Source of the DNA: Antitrichia curtipendula
Lineage: Eukaryota; Streptophyta; Bryopsida; Hypnales; Leucodontaceae
NCBI GenBank assembly: GCA_951230915.1
Contig: OX579635.1
Coordinates: 21,328,001-21,392,000 of the forward strand
DNA length: 64,000 bases
Direction: 5' to 3'
The translations under genes and the position numbers were made by a program. The notes below the pieces were generated by a model, which was given only the letters and a program-made list of their open reading frames with translations, had not been told where the DNA came from and ran no database searches. Shown here in pieces: positions 19,731 to 31,479 of the stretch (position 1 is the first letter of the stretch; each line of letters opens with the position of its first letter).

Positions 19731-20326
19731 CTACACCAAACTTGAACAAACCTCAAGTCTCCACAAATAGCGGAGTTCTTATTGCACCTAAAATTATTAG
19801 CCGAAAGAAAATTCAGTGACTCTAAATGTAACCACGTGGTCCATGAACCTCATTGTTGCCATCACAAATTCACAATTAATCTCTTCTTTGACATTCCTAG
19901 GAAAATACCAACAAGCTTCCAAAATAATGATCTCTCATTTTTTCATGAAAAATTTAAATCCAAATGAATACTTTTACTTTGAAAAATGAAACCACATATA
20001 GTTCAACAAATCCATTGTAGTGGTAATAAAAACAAACTTAGAGAGGTAATGAATATTGTGCCACAAAATATACACCAAAGATTTTGGAGAAATCTCCACA
20101 AGATGTTCCACTAAGAGAGTTTAGAATCCCAATTGGACAGTACATTCTTGTTTTGATCAATTTTTCTCCGTAATATCCGTAGATTTTGTTAATTTTTTTG
20201 TTCCCATCATTCTCCCAATTATAATTAGGGAATGTTTGAAAGGACACAACTCTTTGGGAGGTGGCATTGCTAAATTTTGTACTCAACCATGTGTAGTGGA
20301 AGAAATGGAGGCCGAAAAGCAAGGTT

Positions 20327-20522
20327 GCTAGTATGTGAGCTTAGGATCTTGAGCCTACGAATCTAGAAGCGTAGGCACCTATATTATAGCTGTAGGCACC
20401 TTCAATGGTTGGATCTCTATGTTATAGATTCGTATATTATAGACACCTTCGATGGTTGTAGGATACCTGTTTACACCTAGGCTCAAGGCTCGTAGGCTTG
20501 CATTTTTAGGCTCATATGCTAG
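20327..20522. mobile_element. Small inverted-repeat element, about 200 bp
   Basis: The left end GCTAGTATGTGAGCTTAGGA and the right end GGCTCATATGCTAG are imperfect inverted repeats. Inside lie a repeated 'TATATTATAG' phrase and CACCTTCAATGGTT / CACCTTCGATGGTT. A more diverged relative lies at about 13750-13970. There is no coding capacity, and the type is not determined because no target duplication is clear. Confidence 0.45.
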
Positions 20523-21197
20523 TGTCATTGGGCCAAAAGGTAGAATTGTTCAAAATAGATTTTTTTTCCTACTCTAATTAGAATCTAATTAGAATTTAGT
20601 TGGATTTGTGGACTATGGTGCTCCAAAATGTTTTCATAAAAGGTTCTAACTACTAAACGATTTGTATATATGAAAAACTTCAAGTCCTTTTGGTTAATAT
20701 AACTTCTATTTTTAGACAATCAAATGTTAGATTTTTATTATTCCTAAATATAATACTTTTGGCTAGAGAATTTTTTGTATTTATTTTTTAATTCATATAT
20801 TTGAAATACATTATTTATAGGAATAGAAAGATTTTAGATTTGTATTTGTCAAAATTTTGTACACTTTTTTTAATAACTCAAAGCAATAAAAAAAACATAA
20901 ATTGTATGTAATGCAATTTTTGTAATGCAATTTAGTTTATTGGAGAAAATTTCATAGTCTAGGTTTTTAATTTTTGATTTTTTAATATTAATTAGTGATT
21001 ATAAAAAATGCATTATATAATTCTAATGTCAATGTATAATTTTATGCACATAAAAAATCTTCTCACTAGATTTGCAAGTCTTAATAATCATTATTGTAGT
21101 TTTATGAAGCTTAATTTGCTTACATATAGATAAAGCTATATGAACTGTGTAAAATTGATGACAAATAATGATATGGAAAATTTCATATCAACATTTC
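20523..21197. other. AT-rich intergenic stretch
   Basis: Strongly AT-rich sequence with no supported gene or repeat boundary. Confidence 0.35.
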
Positions 21198-22019
21198 TTA
21201 ACCCCTAAGTGCCTAAGCCTTTCCAAGGGTGTTTTTCCTATGAAAAAAGAGCATAGGAGAGTAGTTATCCCCCATGAAGCAAAATTTATTTTTTTCGAAA
21301 TCTGACCGCATAGATGTTTCTACAGCTTGCTTGTTAGTATGAATACCAATTTTGAGTATAAAATTCAATAGGAGTTGTGAGATTATAACAAAAGAAAAGT
21401 ATGCATTCTATTTTTAGTGTGCTGTCCCTCCCCACTATGTTGCTGAAATTTGCATATAAAAGTTTTTTGGGATGGGAGGTGACATGAACAACTACAAATA
21501 GTGTTAGTACACTAAAATGCAGTCTCAAAAAACTTAATTTCACATGAAAAGCTATCAAATTCATTATACAGTCGACCTTGTAATTATTGGAATGCAATTT
21601 TGTTTGATAAGTGGAAATTGCAAAAAACTCCAAATCAACACTTGCATGTTTAAATTTTCAAATGGTGAAAATCACGAAAACACTTTACTCTTTCCATTGG
21701 GACCATTTTCAAAGCAAATGAATATGTACAATTTTTTAAATCTCAAATCAAGTGAAATTGATGAGCTTTGTTCAAAATTGAGAAATGAAGTAAAATTGGC
21801 AAGCTTTACTCTTCACTAATGGTAAATATATGTAGTTGAGGACCTCTAGAAAATCAAATATTAACCTTTTTAAGTGAAAAATGAAAGTTTTCAATAGTTA
21901 ACCCTCAAAACTGCCCGTAAAATTTTTTAAAACGGTCAAACGTTTTTAACTGCCCACTGCAAAATGAGCCTGAAATTTCAGGTCGACCATATATGGTCGC
22001 CCCGGCAGTTAGGGGTTAA
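21198..22019. mobile_element. TTAA-flanked element with a mini-element at its right end
   Basis: TTAA at 21198-21201 followed by CCCCTAAGTGCCTAAGCC, and TTAA at 22016-22019 preceded by the reverse complement of CCCCTAACTGCCGGGG, suggest an 814-bp TTAA element. A second internal TTAA at 21898-21901 followed by CCCTCAAAACTGCCCG could instead be the left end of a 122-bp mini-element sharing the same right end. Open frames inside (21334-21633 minus, 21544-21819 plus) have no family match I recognise. Confidence 0.5.
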
Positions 22020-23809
22020 TAGCATTGCATCACAAATCAAATTGGTCACAAACGTTTTTTATGAAACTCTTAAAAGCTTTATTTTCTAAGAAATTGATTG
22101 ATTGATGTCTATTACAAATTGCCATTGACATCCATAAGCCATCAATTTTGGTTATGAATCTTAAAAATGCAATTACAAATAAAAATCTTTTGGGTATCAG
22201 CATTTTACTCCATTTAAAACTATGAAATAATTGGAGCGTGAAGCATGGCAACTTTCTCCGGGCATGACACAGATGGCAATAACCCACTTCCATCCAAACC
22301 ACCGTTACCTACACTCAAAGAAGTTGAGAATCCCCTTGCAAATCTAATTCTTATTGTCTTTCTTCTTGAGTTTTTTGAACAATTGCGACAAGATGAAGAA
22401 TGATTAGGTAAGATAGCCTTAATTGGTCATATAGCAAGGAAAATTCCATCTTTGGAAGACATTCAAGGTTGGATAAATACATTCCGGTTATCTGAGTTAA
22501 TCAGGTTTGTTTACTCACACAAGGTTATTTCATTATAACCTTCTTAACCCAAGAAGGTGCGGACAAAGCACTTAATCTTAGTTCCATTAGATGCAATGTA
22601 CAAGAAAACAAACAAGAAGTTCAACACATTATGTTTTTTTTGCGTTTGTGAACTCCTAGCTTTAGCCTACCTTTAGGTGAAGCAAGTGTCTTATGGATTA
22701 ATTTTCATGGCCTGTCAAGAATTTGCTACCTTTATTGGGAATATATAACAAATGCAATTGATAGAGTAACATGGCAAAGTGAAAAAGCTTCAAACATTCA
22801 ATGTGTTTGTGTATTCCAAATTTGCATTCTTGTTGTTGACAATTAGAATTCTTCCTAGAGTTCCATTGCAATTCCACTTGGCATAGGTGATGGATTTTTT
22901 GAAGCATGTCAAAGCAAATCCCACTTAAAAATTGTAATGGCATGTCTAAGCAAATTTGTAGTAAAAAGAAAAATTTGACAATTATCATTGATGATTGGAT
23001 ACAAATATGAATGTTTACTTCTATTTTCAATCTTTTCTAGTATTCAAATCAAATAACAAACTATAATGCTTGATGAAAAATAAATACATAAAGTTAAATT
23101 TCCTGGAAATTTCATTCAATTTTTGGAAAGTTGGTGAAAAGTGCGACAAAGATGAAAGGTGACAGATACTTGATTTGGGTAGTGAAATGTAGTATTAAGT
23201 GAAAAGGTGGGCATCCTTCAAATGCACCATTGATCCAAAACCGCCATCATCACTCTATGTACAATACCTAAAAGGAAGTTTACATTCAAATTTTCGAACT
23301 CAAAATAACACTCAAAATGTAGTGTAACTTTGATTGAATATATCATGACAATTCAAGTCTCTTGTCTAAGAAAATTGAATTGCATTCATTGCACTTGTAG
23401 CTCCGACATTGTGAAGGCAACATCAATGCTTCTTGCACCAATACAATTCACATTTTTGTCAATCAGAGCTTCATATATAGAACTCAAAAATCCTCTCAAT
23501 GCAAAACATGCTTCAATCAAGCAGTGTGGTAGCTTATGGATACATTGTGCATGTGCTTTGGTGAGTAAATGCACTTCTAAAGACAAAAATAGATTGTGTC
23601 AAATTGTAGGTGTTTTTTATTGTAACAAGGAACTTCAATGGTGGTATAAAGTGTGCTTTAGAGTTATAAATATTAGTATTAGACAACATATAATTAGATG
23701 AATGTGATATGGATGGACAAATCTTAATTTAAAATTGGAAAAAGAACAAGGCAAGTGAAGGTATGGTAAAAATCACACAAACAATTTTTTTCAAATTGTT
23801 TAATGTTGT
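22020..23809. other. Intergenic stretch before the Tc1 relic
   Basis: Open frames at 22030-22302, 22698-23030 (minus) and 23330-23701 (plus) show no recognisable domain. Part of this DNA could be the decayed 5' half of the Tc1-type element that follows, but no helix-turn-helix motif could be read. Confidence 0.3.
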
Positions 23810-23814
23810 CTTTT

Positions 23815-24290
23815 AAATTTGGTTGTTCATTAGTGATGGTATGGGGTGCATTCATTGGTTTTGATAAGTTTCTTCTCCTTATAATGCCACATGATATATG
23901 GAGAAGTAGGGACTTTATTGATGTAATCTATGAATGTTGATTGAGTGACTTCTACTTCTCTACAATGATCCTTAGACACTTATACGCATGGAAGATGGCG
24001 CTACACTGCACTGTAGTAAGGAATCAAGTAATTGAAGGCAAGTGCATGGCAAGAGAATGCTTTCATGGCCTGCAAACTCTCCTAACTTAAATCCCATTGA
24101 AAACCTGTGGAAGATTGTGAAAGACACTGACTAATATGAGGTGCTATTGCCAAACAAAGAAGAATTAGTCAACACAATTCAAAGGGCATAGCAAGAAGTG
24201 TCTCTAGAGATGACTGAAGTTCTCCTTGCTAACATGCCTCACCGTATGAAGGTTGTAATCAAAGCTAATGGTGGTAGAACTAAATGGTAG
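23815..24290 (+). pseudogene. Tc1-type (DD34E) transposase, C-terminal relic
   Basis: The reading frame from about 23985 to the TAG at 24288-24290 gives MEDGATLH, then WPANSPNLNPIENLWKIVKD, and ends in MPHRMKVVIKANGGRTKW-stop. These are the second catalytic Asp, the Glu block and the C-terminus of Tc1-type transposases. Exactly 34 residues separate the Asp of MED from the Glu of PIEN, the DD34E spacing. Upstream, in a frame offset by one shift, VMVWGAF (from 23833) and a conserved-looking MPHD follow. Stop codons interrupt the frame near 24033, 24132 and 24190, so the gene is dead. The N-terminal DNA-binding half was not found. Confidence 0.85.
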
Positions 24291-25449
24291 ATAGTATGCC
24301 AAAATATGCTATTTTTATATATAGTTTTACAAGTTTTTTTGAAAATGATTAATACATCAGTAAATTAGACTTCATTATCTTTCCAACACACTTTGCGGTT
24401 TTTAATTTGGATCATTTCTGAGCAAGTGGTGGCAATTTGAAATTTGAGGTATGTGCTTTGCTTCTGTTAATTGACTGTTGTGAACGTAAACTTCCTTGTG
24501 GGTATTGTACATCTTCAAAATCAACATGTACCTATGTAGAAGAAACAATTTTAGAACCTCGACTAGAAAAAACTTGATCCTTCATAGCTTTTGTGTATGG
24601 TATCCAAATGCCATATTTTTTGGTGTGATGGAACCTCTTTTTACTTTCCAACAAGAAAATATAAATATTTGACTTGTATAATAATAATACAAGTAATAAC
24701 TAGGCACATTAGCAAAAATTGGTAGGTGGAGGTGGGGGGGAGGGGGGAAGGAAGGAGGGCACCTTATTTGTGTTTAATACTTGCGTTAACAAAAAATCTA
24801 TAATTTAATGGACAATTATTCTCACCCTTATTCTACTATCTGACTATTGTTAGTTCAAGCATATTGACTATTAGGTATATTTTCATATAAATTTCAAAAT
24901 TTTCCCAAAAAAATTGAAAATTTTGTGACTTGTAGTAGACATATCATTTTGTCTCTAAAAGTTAAAATTAATTTAATTTTCATATCTACTTGCAAAATGG
25001 CAACAAATAAAGGGATGGGCAATGAGGCTTGAAATCAATGGCCACGGTCCCATTCTTCTAGGATTACAAATAGATTGTTTGTTGCAATTGTTAATAGTCC
25101 CTAGCATTTTGGATTTAAAAACATCATTTCCTTTGAAGTGCTATAAATCTAAATGTCACTAAGGTATAGAAATATCAACCATACAATCTTGTAGTGTATA
25201 TGTTATAGATGGCATGAGTCAAATTTTGGAGTCATTTGGCTACATAGATTGGAAGATTATAATGCTTTATTGTTGAAAAGGGATGCTGAAATACTTCTAG
25301 CAACACATAAGAGGTGAAATTCAATTTCTAAATCTACTCTAATGAAAAACTTTAAGCTACAAAGTACTCCAAACCTAGCATATAAACACATTGGTGAAAG
25401 AAAATATAATTCAAATGATTCATTGTGTTTGCAAAATAACTTTGCAAAA
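24291..25449. other. Intergenic stretch, G-rich tract inside
   Basis: AT-rich non-coding DNA with a short purine/G-rich tract (about 24722-24760). The right terminus of the Tc1-type element is presumably here but could not be placed. Confidence 0.35.
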
Positions 25450-26000
25450 AAAGTTGCAAAAAAAACATTTAAGGGTGGACCTCCTTCTATTGAAATTATT
25501 CTCAGACACTTATAATTTTTTGGATTGATATGAGAATTTAAGTACACAAACTAGGCTAGTATGCACAATTTTTTCAATTTAAAAAAATTGGAAATGGACA
25601 CCGTATGAAGAAGAAACAAGTTGTCAAAGCTCATTGCAATCCAAATATGTTTGTATTTTGAACTCTGAATGGCTTCCAAACATTCAAAACAATTTGGATT
25701 GACATGAAAATTTTACCACAATAACTAGATTTCAAGGAAAATCTAACCCATAAATTTGATTGAAAACAAACATTGTATATTGGAGATACAAACCCCCAAA
25801 GTTGCAACCATCAAAACGCATTTTGGTGTATTCAAATTGAACCCATGAACTTCAAATGGATTCCAAAAATTAATAAATCTTGTATTGATCTAAAAAAATT
25901 ACCACTCAATTTTAAAAAGAGAGCGTAGATTTTCCAACAAGTTTTATTAAATTTGGACATCAGATGCAAAAGTTATAGCACTTTTCAAATTGGACTTCAA
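25450..26000. repeat. Degenerate tandem repeat, about 170-190 bp unit
   Basis: A motif like TTTGGATTGACATGAAAATT recurs at about 25520, 25693 and 25879 in the same orientation, each preceded by related sequence (CCAAACATTCAAAAC / CCAAAAATTAATAAA). The spacing is about 173 and 186 bp. The copies are well diverged, and about three units are visible. Confidence 0.45.
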
Positions 26001-26744
26001 AACTATGTGGTAGCACTTTCAGAACATTGTTAAATGATTCAATTGCCTCTCCTCATGTGTAGCTATTATTTGTCTTAAGATACCTGGGGGGAGATTTGAG
26101 TTGTAATGTTCAGATTGCCATTGGTTGTAGTGTCATGGCATTGTTAGAGTGTTGGGACCTCATTGGATGGCACAAATGTTTGTTGCTGTAGGGAGGAGCA
26201 AAAGAGTCCCTTTGGCACATATTAACAATGTTATGTTGGTTACTATGAGTCCTCTTTATTCATTGTATTTGAACTAGAAATGAGAAAGCTTTGGATAATC
26301 TTGTTTTTTTTTGGCTCTAAGCATCTTCTTGAAAAAAACCCTTATAGAATTCATTTTTGAATTCAATTTTCACAATTTTTCCCCACAAAACGTTGAGTAT
26401 GGCTAAAATTTGCTTGCTAGGACAATTTTAGTCTTGGAATTATTGAATTTCAACTCCATCGCAAAGTTATGAATGGTTTAGTTTTTCCTTCAATCTTGAA
26501 CATACTTCTATTTAGTAATTTGTTAATGAGTAAAAATGAAGTTTTTTTTTTAAAATTCTTTTTCCTAGATTCTCAACTTAGTTCCTCAATTTATAAAATT
26601 ATAAATTAAAAATCATTTTTGCAAAGATTTTAAATAAAAAAGGTTCAAAGTAAAAAAAACTAGTCAATGAAGGTGCAAAAAGAACTTGTTTTTTTAAGGG
26701 GGGACTATTTAGAAATTGTTCCTATACTATTTTTTCCACCCTTC
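26001..26744. other. AT-rich intergenic stretch
   Basis: No gene or repeat end supported. Sequence around 26280-26340 resembles the interior of the TTAA elements (near 16980-17050). Confidence 0.3.
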
Positions 26745-27215
26745 AAACCCTTAAACGCAATCACGACCGTCAAAGACCGGATGGTAGGTCATCTGGTACA
26801 ATCCCACTATCCAATTGAGTGAGCAGCCGGACGCGGTCCGACCACCTTAACCATCATCTATCCGCCATGACATCTGTCCATTTGTCGGATCTGGCGGACG
26901 GACGAGCGGATGGATGGTAGACGACAACGTGGACAAGATGGACGGACAAGCAACAATGCAGACAGGGCGGATGGGTATGGTCGAGTCGGACAGTGAGTCC
27001 AACCACAATCCGATCGTCGGATCCACCGGACGCCCACATAGTCTACGCAATCACGGCCGCTAGATATGGGGGATGATCAGGCCGACGGGTGTATAGGGGT
27101 AGTCAAGGTGGACAGCAAGTGCATACGCATGCCATCTGCAACGGTAGACGACAAATTTTTACCTAAACCCAATAAACGTCCTAGGGATAGTAGACGTTGG
27201 ACGCCGGATGTCTAG
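26745..27215. repeat. GC-rich island with CGGAC-type repeats
   Basis: The base composition changes abruptly from AT-rich to roughly balanced or GC-rich. The sequence is built of short GGACGG, GCGGATGG and CCGGATG words. The phrase ACGCAATCACG(A/G)CCG occurs at about 26756 and again at 27045, suggesting a diverged duplication with a period near 290 bp. Open frames on the minus strand (26847-27050) are repeat artefacts. Confidence 0.5.
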
Positions 27216-27634
27216 ACAATCCTGGTATTTGATAATAAGAGTATTTTTTTGAGTAGAAAGGCCCTAATAGACTAAGGCCACGGAGACTAAGATTTAGACT
27301 TGCATTTGTTGTTTAGGTTTTCTTCTAGATCATGGCTTTGATGTAGTTGCAGTTCACTAGACCTTTGTGGGGTGGTATATTAAAAAGATAGTGAGGACGA
27401 ATCGGGAGGACATTGGATTAGTTGTATAACTAAAGGTTTTTGTTATGCTCATTTAATTGCGGCTGTAGTTATCTTGCCTTGCAAATTCTGGTGATTGCTT
27501 AATTTTAGATTTTTGTTTTCATTCTTTAAGACTCTTTTGTTCAATTTCTTACACTACAATTCGCACCGTGAAGTGAGGTTGCTCTCTTTTGCTTTGATTT
27601 TTTTGACCTAGGGTTTGTTTTCTGTATTTTTTGT

Positions 27635-28460
27635 GTGAAGCTAGGTTCCAGGAGTACAATGAGTACCATGGATATAGTTGTCTACTCTTTCGATGATTCC
27701 CCTCTCAAATTGCCTGCGGTAGGACTGTTAGTACAAGGTGATATTTCAATTGAATTCCAGAAAGTCTCACGCTTGGTCACAAAGATGCAGCTAGGACAAC
27801 CTTTCAAAGAGAGTCTGAGTTTGATGCAAGCCCTCAAGTATGGAAAATGCTATCTTTTGATAGGAGTACTTCATGTATTGGAAGGATTTCAAGGGTTTCA
27901 ATCCTAAATTGCTAGTAGTGTCGGATGTTCTAGAGACTCTACATATGCGGTTGACATTCTTTTACAATGACAGCTGGGGGCAAATTTTGTGAATTTTGGG
28001 CCCTTCAAAGGTGGTTTGACAATATTGTCCCACCCAAATAACATCTGGTACATGACGAAATTACAGGCAAATGATGCATGGTCTGCCTGGGCAAAGGAAT
28101 GGTGTGTTTGGACAATGACCTCTGCTAAAAAAATACATAGACGAGCTTACAGTAAAGAGATACGAGTTACCTTTAGATTAGATTGATGGAGCGGCAAAAA
28201 CTTCGACAGGATGCCGTGCTATATTTCACCAATTTAAAAGCTTCTTCTCAGCCGAACGATATGACTCATGTATTTCAAATGTCATTCAACAATGGGTTAA
28301 CACCATAGTGACTATGGGAAACAAAAACCGTACTCTCTATAATTTTCTAAATATGGATGTAGATTCAGCTCGGGATTCAAAGATGAAAGAAAATTTACTA
28401 GCCATGGTGGAAAACCTTTTGGACCTTTTCAAGATCCCTCAAAGTTGGGGGCCTTGACAA
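27635..28460 (+). pseudogene. Unrecognised decayed coding sequence
   Basis: Several frames read like protein in succession on one strand: 27659-27907 (MSTMDIVVYSFDDSPLKLPA...), 27989-28186 (PFKGGLTILSHPNNIWYMTK...) and a frame from about 28190 that stays open to a TGA at 28457-28459 (FHQFKSFFSAERYDSCISNV, ending VENLLDLFKIPQSWGP). Frame changes near 28115 and a stop near 28183 separate them. I do not recognise the family. Codon-like texture and the co-linear order suggest one ancient gene or element-encoded protein broken by indels; chance open frames cannot be excluded. Confidence 0.3.
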
Positions 28461-29359
28461 CAACGCTTCCTATGCAACTTTTTTTTCTTGAAGTAGTTGT
28501 TACACGTTCTATGATTCAAACTGGTAATGAATCAATGGAGTCAATGACAAGTTCTGTAACATTGATTAGTATGGTCAGTTGAAGAATGAATCAACATCAT
28601 TTGTAGAGTATATGAGAATCATAAATTTTCAAGTAATTGGATGGTTATTGGACGGTCATTGGGATCATGTTTTTCACTACAATCAATGTAGTATGACTAG
28701 TATCTGACAAGCTACATGCATTCCTTCAATTAATTAGTAATATTTTTTCTTGCTCCAAACTACACAAGATTAAACTAAAGCACACCTAGAGAAGCAACAT
28801 AAACCCCAATTTTATTTCTATAGCTATGTGTCATCCCTAGAATTGTAGCTGAAAGAAGTTGTGAAAGAAACCACGCTTTGAAACCACTCTCAACTAATGA
28901 AAAATTTGCCTTTCATGTCTGCAAGTGAGTGAGAATTCAATAGCAGTTGAGAAAAAAAACAAAATTCTGCCTCTCTTGTGAGCAACTGCATGAAAAATGA
29001 ACAACAAATAAGAAGACAAACATGCAAATGTAGCAACTCTTACTCTAAAATGAAGAGATGCAAAATTGGAGCCCCAAACTCTACATAAGTCATTTTGCTG
29101 CAGAAATTTTGCCAACCTAGACTTTCAGAGAACCGTCAATCCCAACTTGGACCCTCCCAGAACTACATATACCCAAACCCTCCCATACCTAAACCCTTGC
29201 ATACCTAGACCTTGAGATACCTGCCCAAATCATATAAAAATTGTGACGTGCCATTCATATACCTTGACCATATAGAATGAACCTACTAGCTACCCTGCGG
29301 CCCTGCCCTTGGTCTTAACCCCATACTTCAAATGCCTTTCTTAAAAAATTTCCACATTT
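28461..29359. other. Intergenic stretch, nothing recognised
   Basis: No supported gene. A short pyrimidine-rich passage at about 29145-29220 repeats CCCTCCCA / ACCTAGACC words. Confidence 0.3.
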
Positions 29360-29710
29360 TCAAACATCTTCTTTGAAATTTTTCCATGACTTTTCAAGAA
29401 GTGGAAAAAATGGTCCCTTCCAACCCCGCTTTCAAAATCGTCCACGACTTTTGATAGGAGGGTTGAAATCTCAAACAGATCTTGGAAGATGAAAGTCAAT
29501 TTGATTTCTAGCTTTAATTAGTCCAAAGTTTTTTGAGGAAAGGTGCCCTACTGTGCCTAAATGAGGCTTGAAGTTTTTCTTCATACATAATTCTTGCAGT
29601 TGACTTAAACCATGAGCGAGTTGAACTTCTACTCATTCTATTTTACATATCCCACATGAATTGTGTTGCCTCCTACCACCCGCAACCTCTATACACCTAG
29701 CTTTTCTTTG
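29360..29710. repeat. Partial copy of the fold-back repeat family
   Basis: Matches the right half of the hairpin elements at 30241-30814 and 31480-31989: TAGTCCAAAGTTTTTTGA, GCCTAAATGAGG, CATATCCCACATG and CTCCTACCACCC follow in the same order. The left half is poorly preserved. Confidence 0.5.
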
Positions 29711-29955
29711 TACTCTCATATTCAAATTATAATTGGCTTTTGAATGTACGCAATGTGCTTGTTTGGCTCAGCTGCAGGTTCCACCTGGTGTTTGGTAACA
29801 TTGGTTCTTAAAAAATAATACTGTGCACAAAGACCAGCATGCTTGTATTTTATGGGGACGCATTTAGTGTGTTGGTTCGGTGAAAACGGATTCATCAGAA
29901 ATTAACCAGCTTTCAGATATGTAAACATAACATTCCTGTGTTCTGTCCCCACCCA

Positions 29956-30030
29956 TAACATTCAAGAGCCTTCAGAGAGGCTGCCTTTGCCTCTCTGAAG
30001 TCTTCATCCACGAAATGCATCCACATATTA
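29956..30030. repeat. Copy 1 of a duplicated 75-bp segment, with hairpin
   Basis: Shares CATAACATTCAA.AGCCTTCA and GAAGTC.TCATCCAC with 31229-31303. It contains a perfect 12-bp stem (CTTCAGAGAGGC / GCCTCTCTGAAG) at 29970-30000. Confidence 0.5.
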
Positions 30031-30240
30031 TTAATGTATGCTTCAGGACCGAGACAATGGCAGTTCATTTATGTTGCGATGTATTTCTTTGGCTAATTCT
30101 AGGACAAAATATACAAACAAATAATTTTAAAGATAGACGGTCTGTCAAAACCCAAAGACTTCATTGAGTATTATACCAATGAATTCTAACCATTCGTCAT
30201 CAATAATTTATTTTAATATTTTTTGTAGAAAAGAGAAGCT

Positions 30241-30814
30241 CTTTATGTACACTTGGGATGGTAGGAGATAGAACACCCATGTGGGATATGTAATTTTGAG
30301 TTTGTAATTTCTCAACCGCTCATAATTAAGTCTAAAGTAGGAATTGTGTTAAAATTATAATTTCAGACCTCATTTAGGCATAGTGGAATACCTTTTTCCA
30401 AAAACATTTGAACTAAAAAAAGTTGAGGAATCAAGCTAAGTTTCATCTCCAAAAATCCGTTTGAGATTTTAATCTTCCACTCAAAAGTTATGGACAAATT
30501 TCAGAGAGGATGTATGAAAATGTAAAAAAAAATCCTTTTAAACCCCTCTATGAAATTTGTCTATAACTTTTTATTGGAATATTAAAATCTCAAATGAATT
30601 TTTGGAGATGAAATTTAACTTGATTCTCCAACTTATTTTAGTTCAAAGTATTTTGAAAAAAGGTATTCCACTATGCCTAAATGAGGTCTGAAATTATAAT
30701 TTTAACACAATTCCTACTTTAGACTTAACTATGAGCGGTTGAGAAATTACAAACTCTAAATTGCATATCCCACATGGGATGTTCTACCTCCTACCACCCC
30801 ATATGTACATAAAG
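30241..30814. repeat. Long fold-back (inverted repeat) element, 574 bp
   Basis: The segment is an almost continuous inverted repeat centred near 30528. The outermost bases CTTTATGTAC and GTACATAAAG pair perfectly. Further in, TGGTAGGAG pairs with CTCCTACCA, GCCTAAATGAGG with CCTCATTTAGGC, and GTTATGGACAAA with the similar TTTGTCTATAAC. Arms are close to 280 bp each. A transcript across it would form a long near-perfect hairpin. No coding frame is present. Confidence 0.75.
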
Positions 30815-31038
30815 AATTGTCTTCTAATACCGAATCCCAAAACATGAATGGCTTACAATGCACTGTGAGGGAATTCAAACATTGAAATTATTGACCACAC
30901 TGAATTGTTTGTAATTTTTTTAAGCTATTTTTTTGTAATCTATTGAAATTGAAAGTGTTCGATTTTCCAGTAACCCGATTGTGCAGTCATGACCTTGGCA
31001 CTGACATTATTGACGCGTGGCTTATTAGCTAATGTTGG

Positions 31039-31100
31039 GTGTGGAATATTCCACACTATTTCATCCTTTGGATGAAATGATGTGGAATATACCACATCAT
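31039..31100. repeat. Cluster of three adjacent perfect palindromes
   Basis: GTGTGGAATATTCCACAC (31039-31056) is an 18-bp perfect palindrome. It is followed by TTTCATCC-TTT-GGATGAAA (31059-31077) and ATGATGTGG-AATATA-CCACATCAT (31077-31100). TGTGGAATAT occurs in both the first and third. The function is unknown; it could be a protein-binding array or a remnant of a fold-back element. Confidence 0.55.
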
Positions 31101-31228
31101 TCCGTCAGAGGGAAGGCAGCTGCTCTCACAGCTCTTGAATGTTATGCCAGGCCACCTGTGGCTGGCGGTTTGTATTTTTTTTCTCTTGGCAATGGAATTC
31201 TGTTTCATTTGCCTAAATAAAACAATAA

Positions 31229-31303
31229 ACATAACATTCAACAGCCTTCACAAAAGTTGCCTTTTCCTCTCAGAAGTCCTCATCCACAAAATCCATGCAG
31301 ACA
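31229..31303. repeat. Copy 2 of the duplicated 75-bp segment
   Basis: Direct, diverged copy of 29956-30030, offset by about 1.27 kb. Like copy 1 it lies upstream of a fold-back element. Confidence 0.5.
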
Positions 31304-31479
31304 TCTTGCCAAATTGAAGTCTACTTCAATACCAAAGTCCTTATACCATATTCCATTAGCAAAGACTTGTGGTAAAATGAAATGATGACTGTGGAGAAAA
31401 CAGGGTGGGAACATCATTTTTATATTGAAATCGATTGTCCATTATAAAAATTCAAAGAATATGGGATAATTTGAAGATG

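Noticed and set aside
26847..27050. Minus-strand frames across the GC-rich island
   Set aside because: The peptide is a by-product of short repeated GC-rich words.
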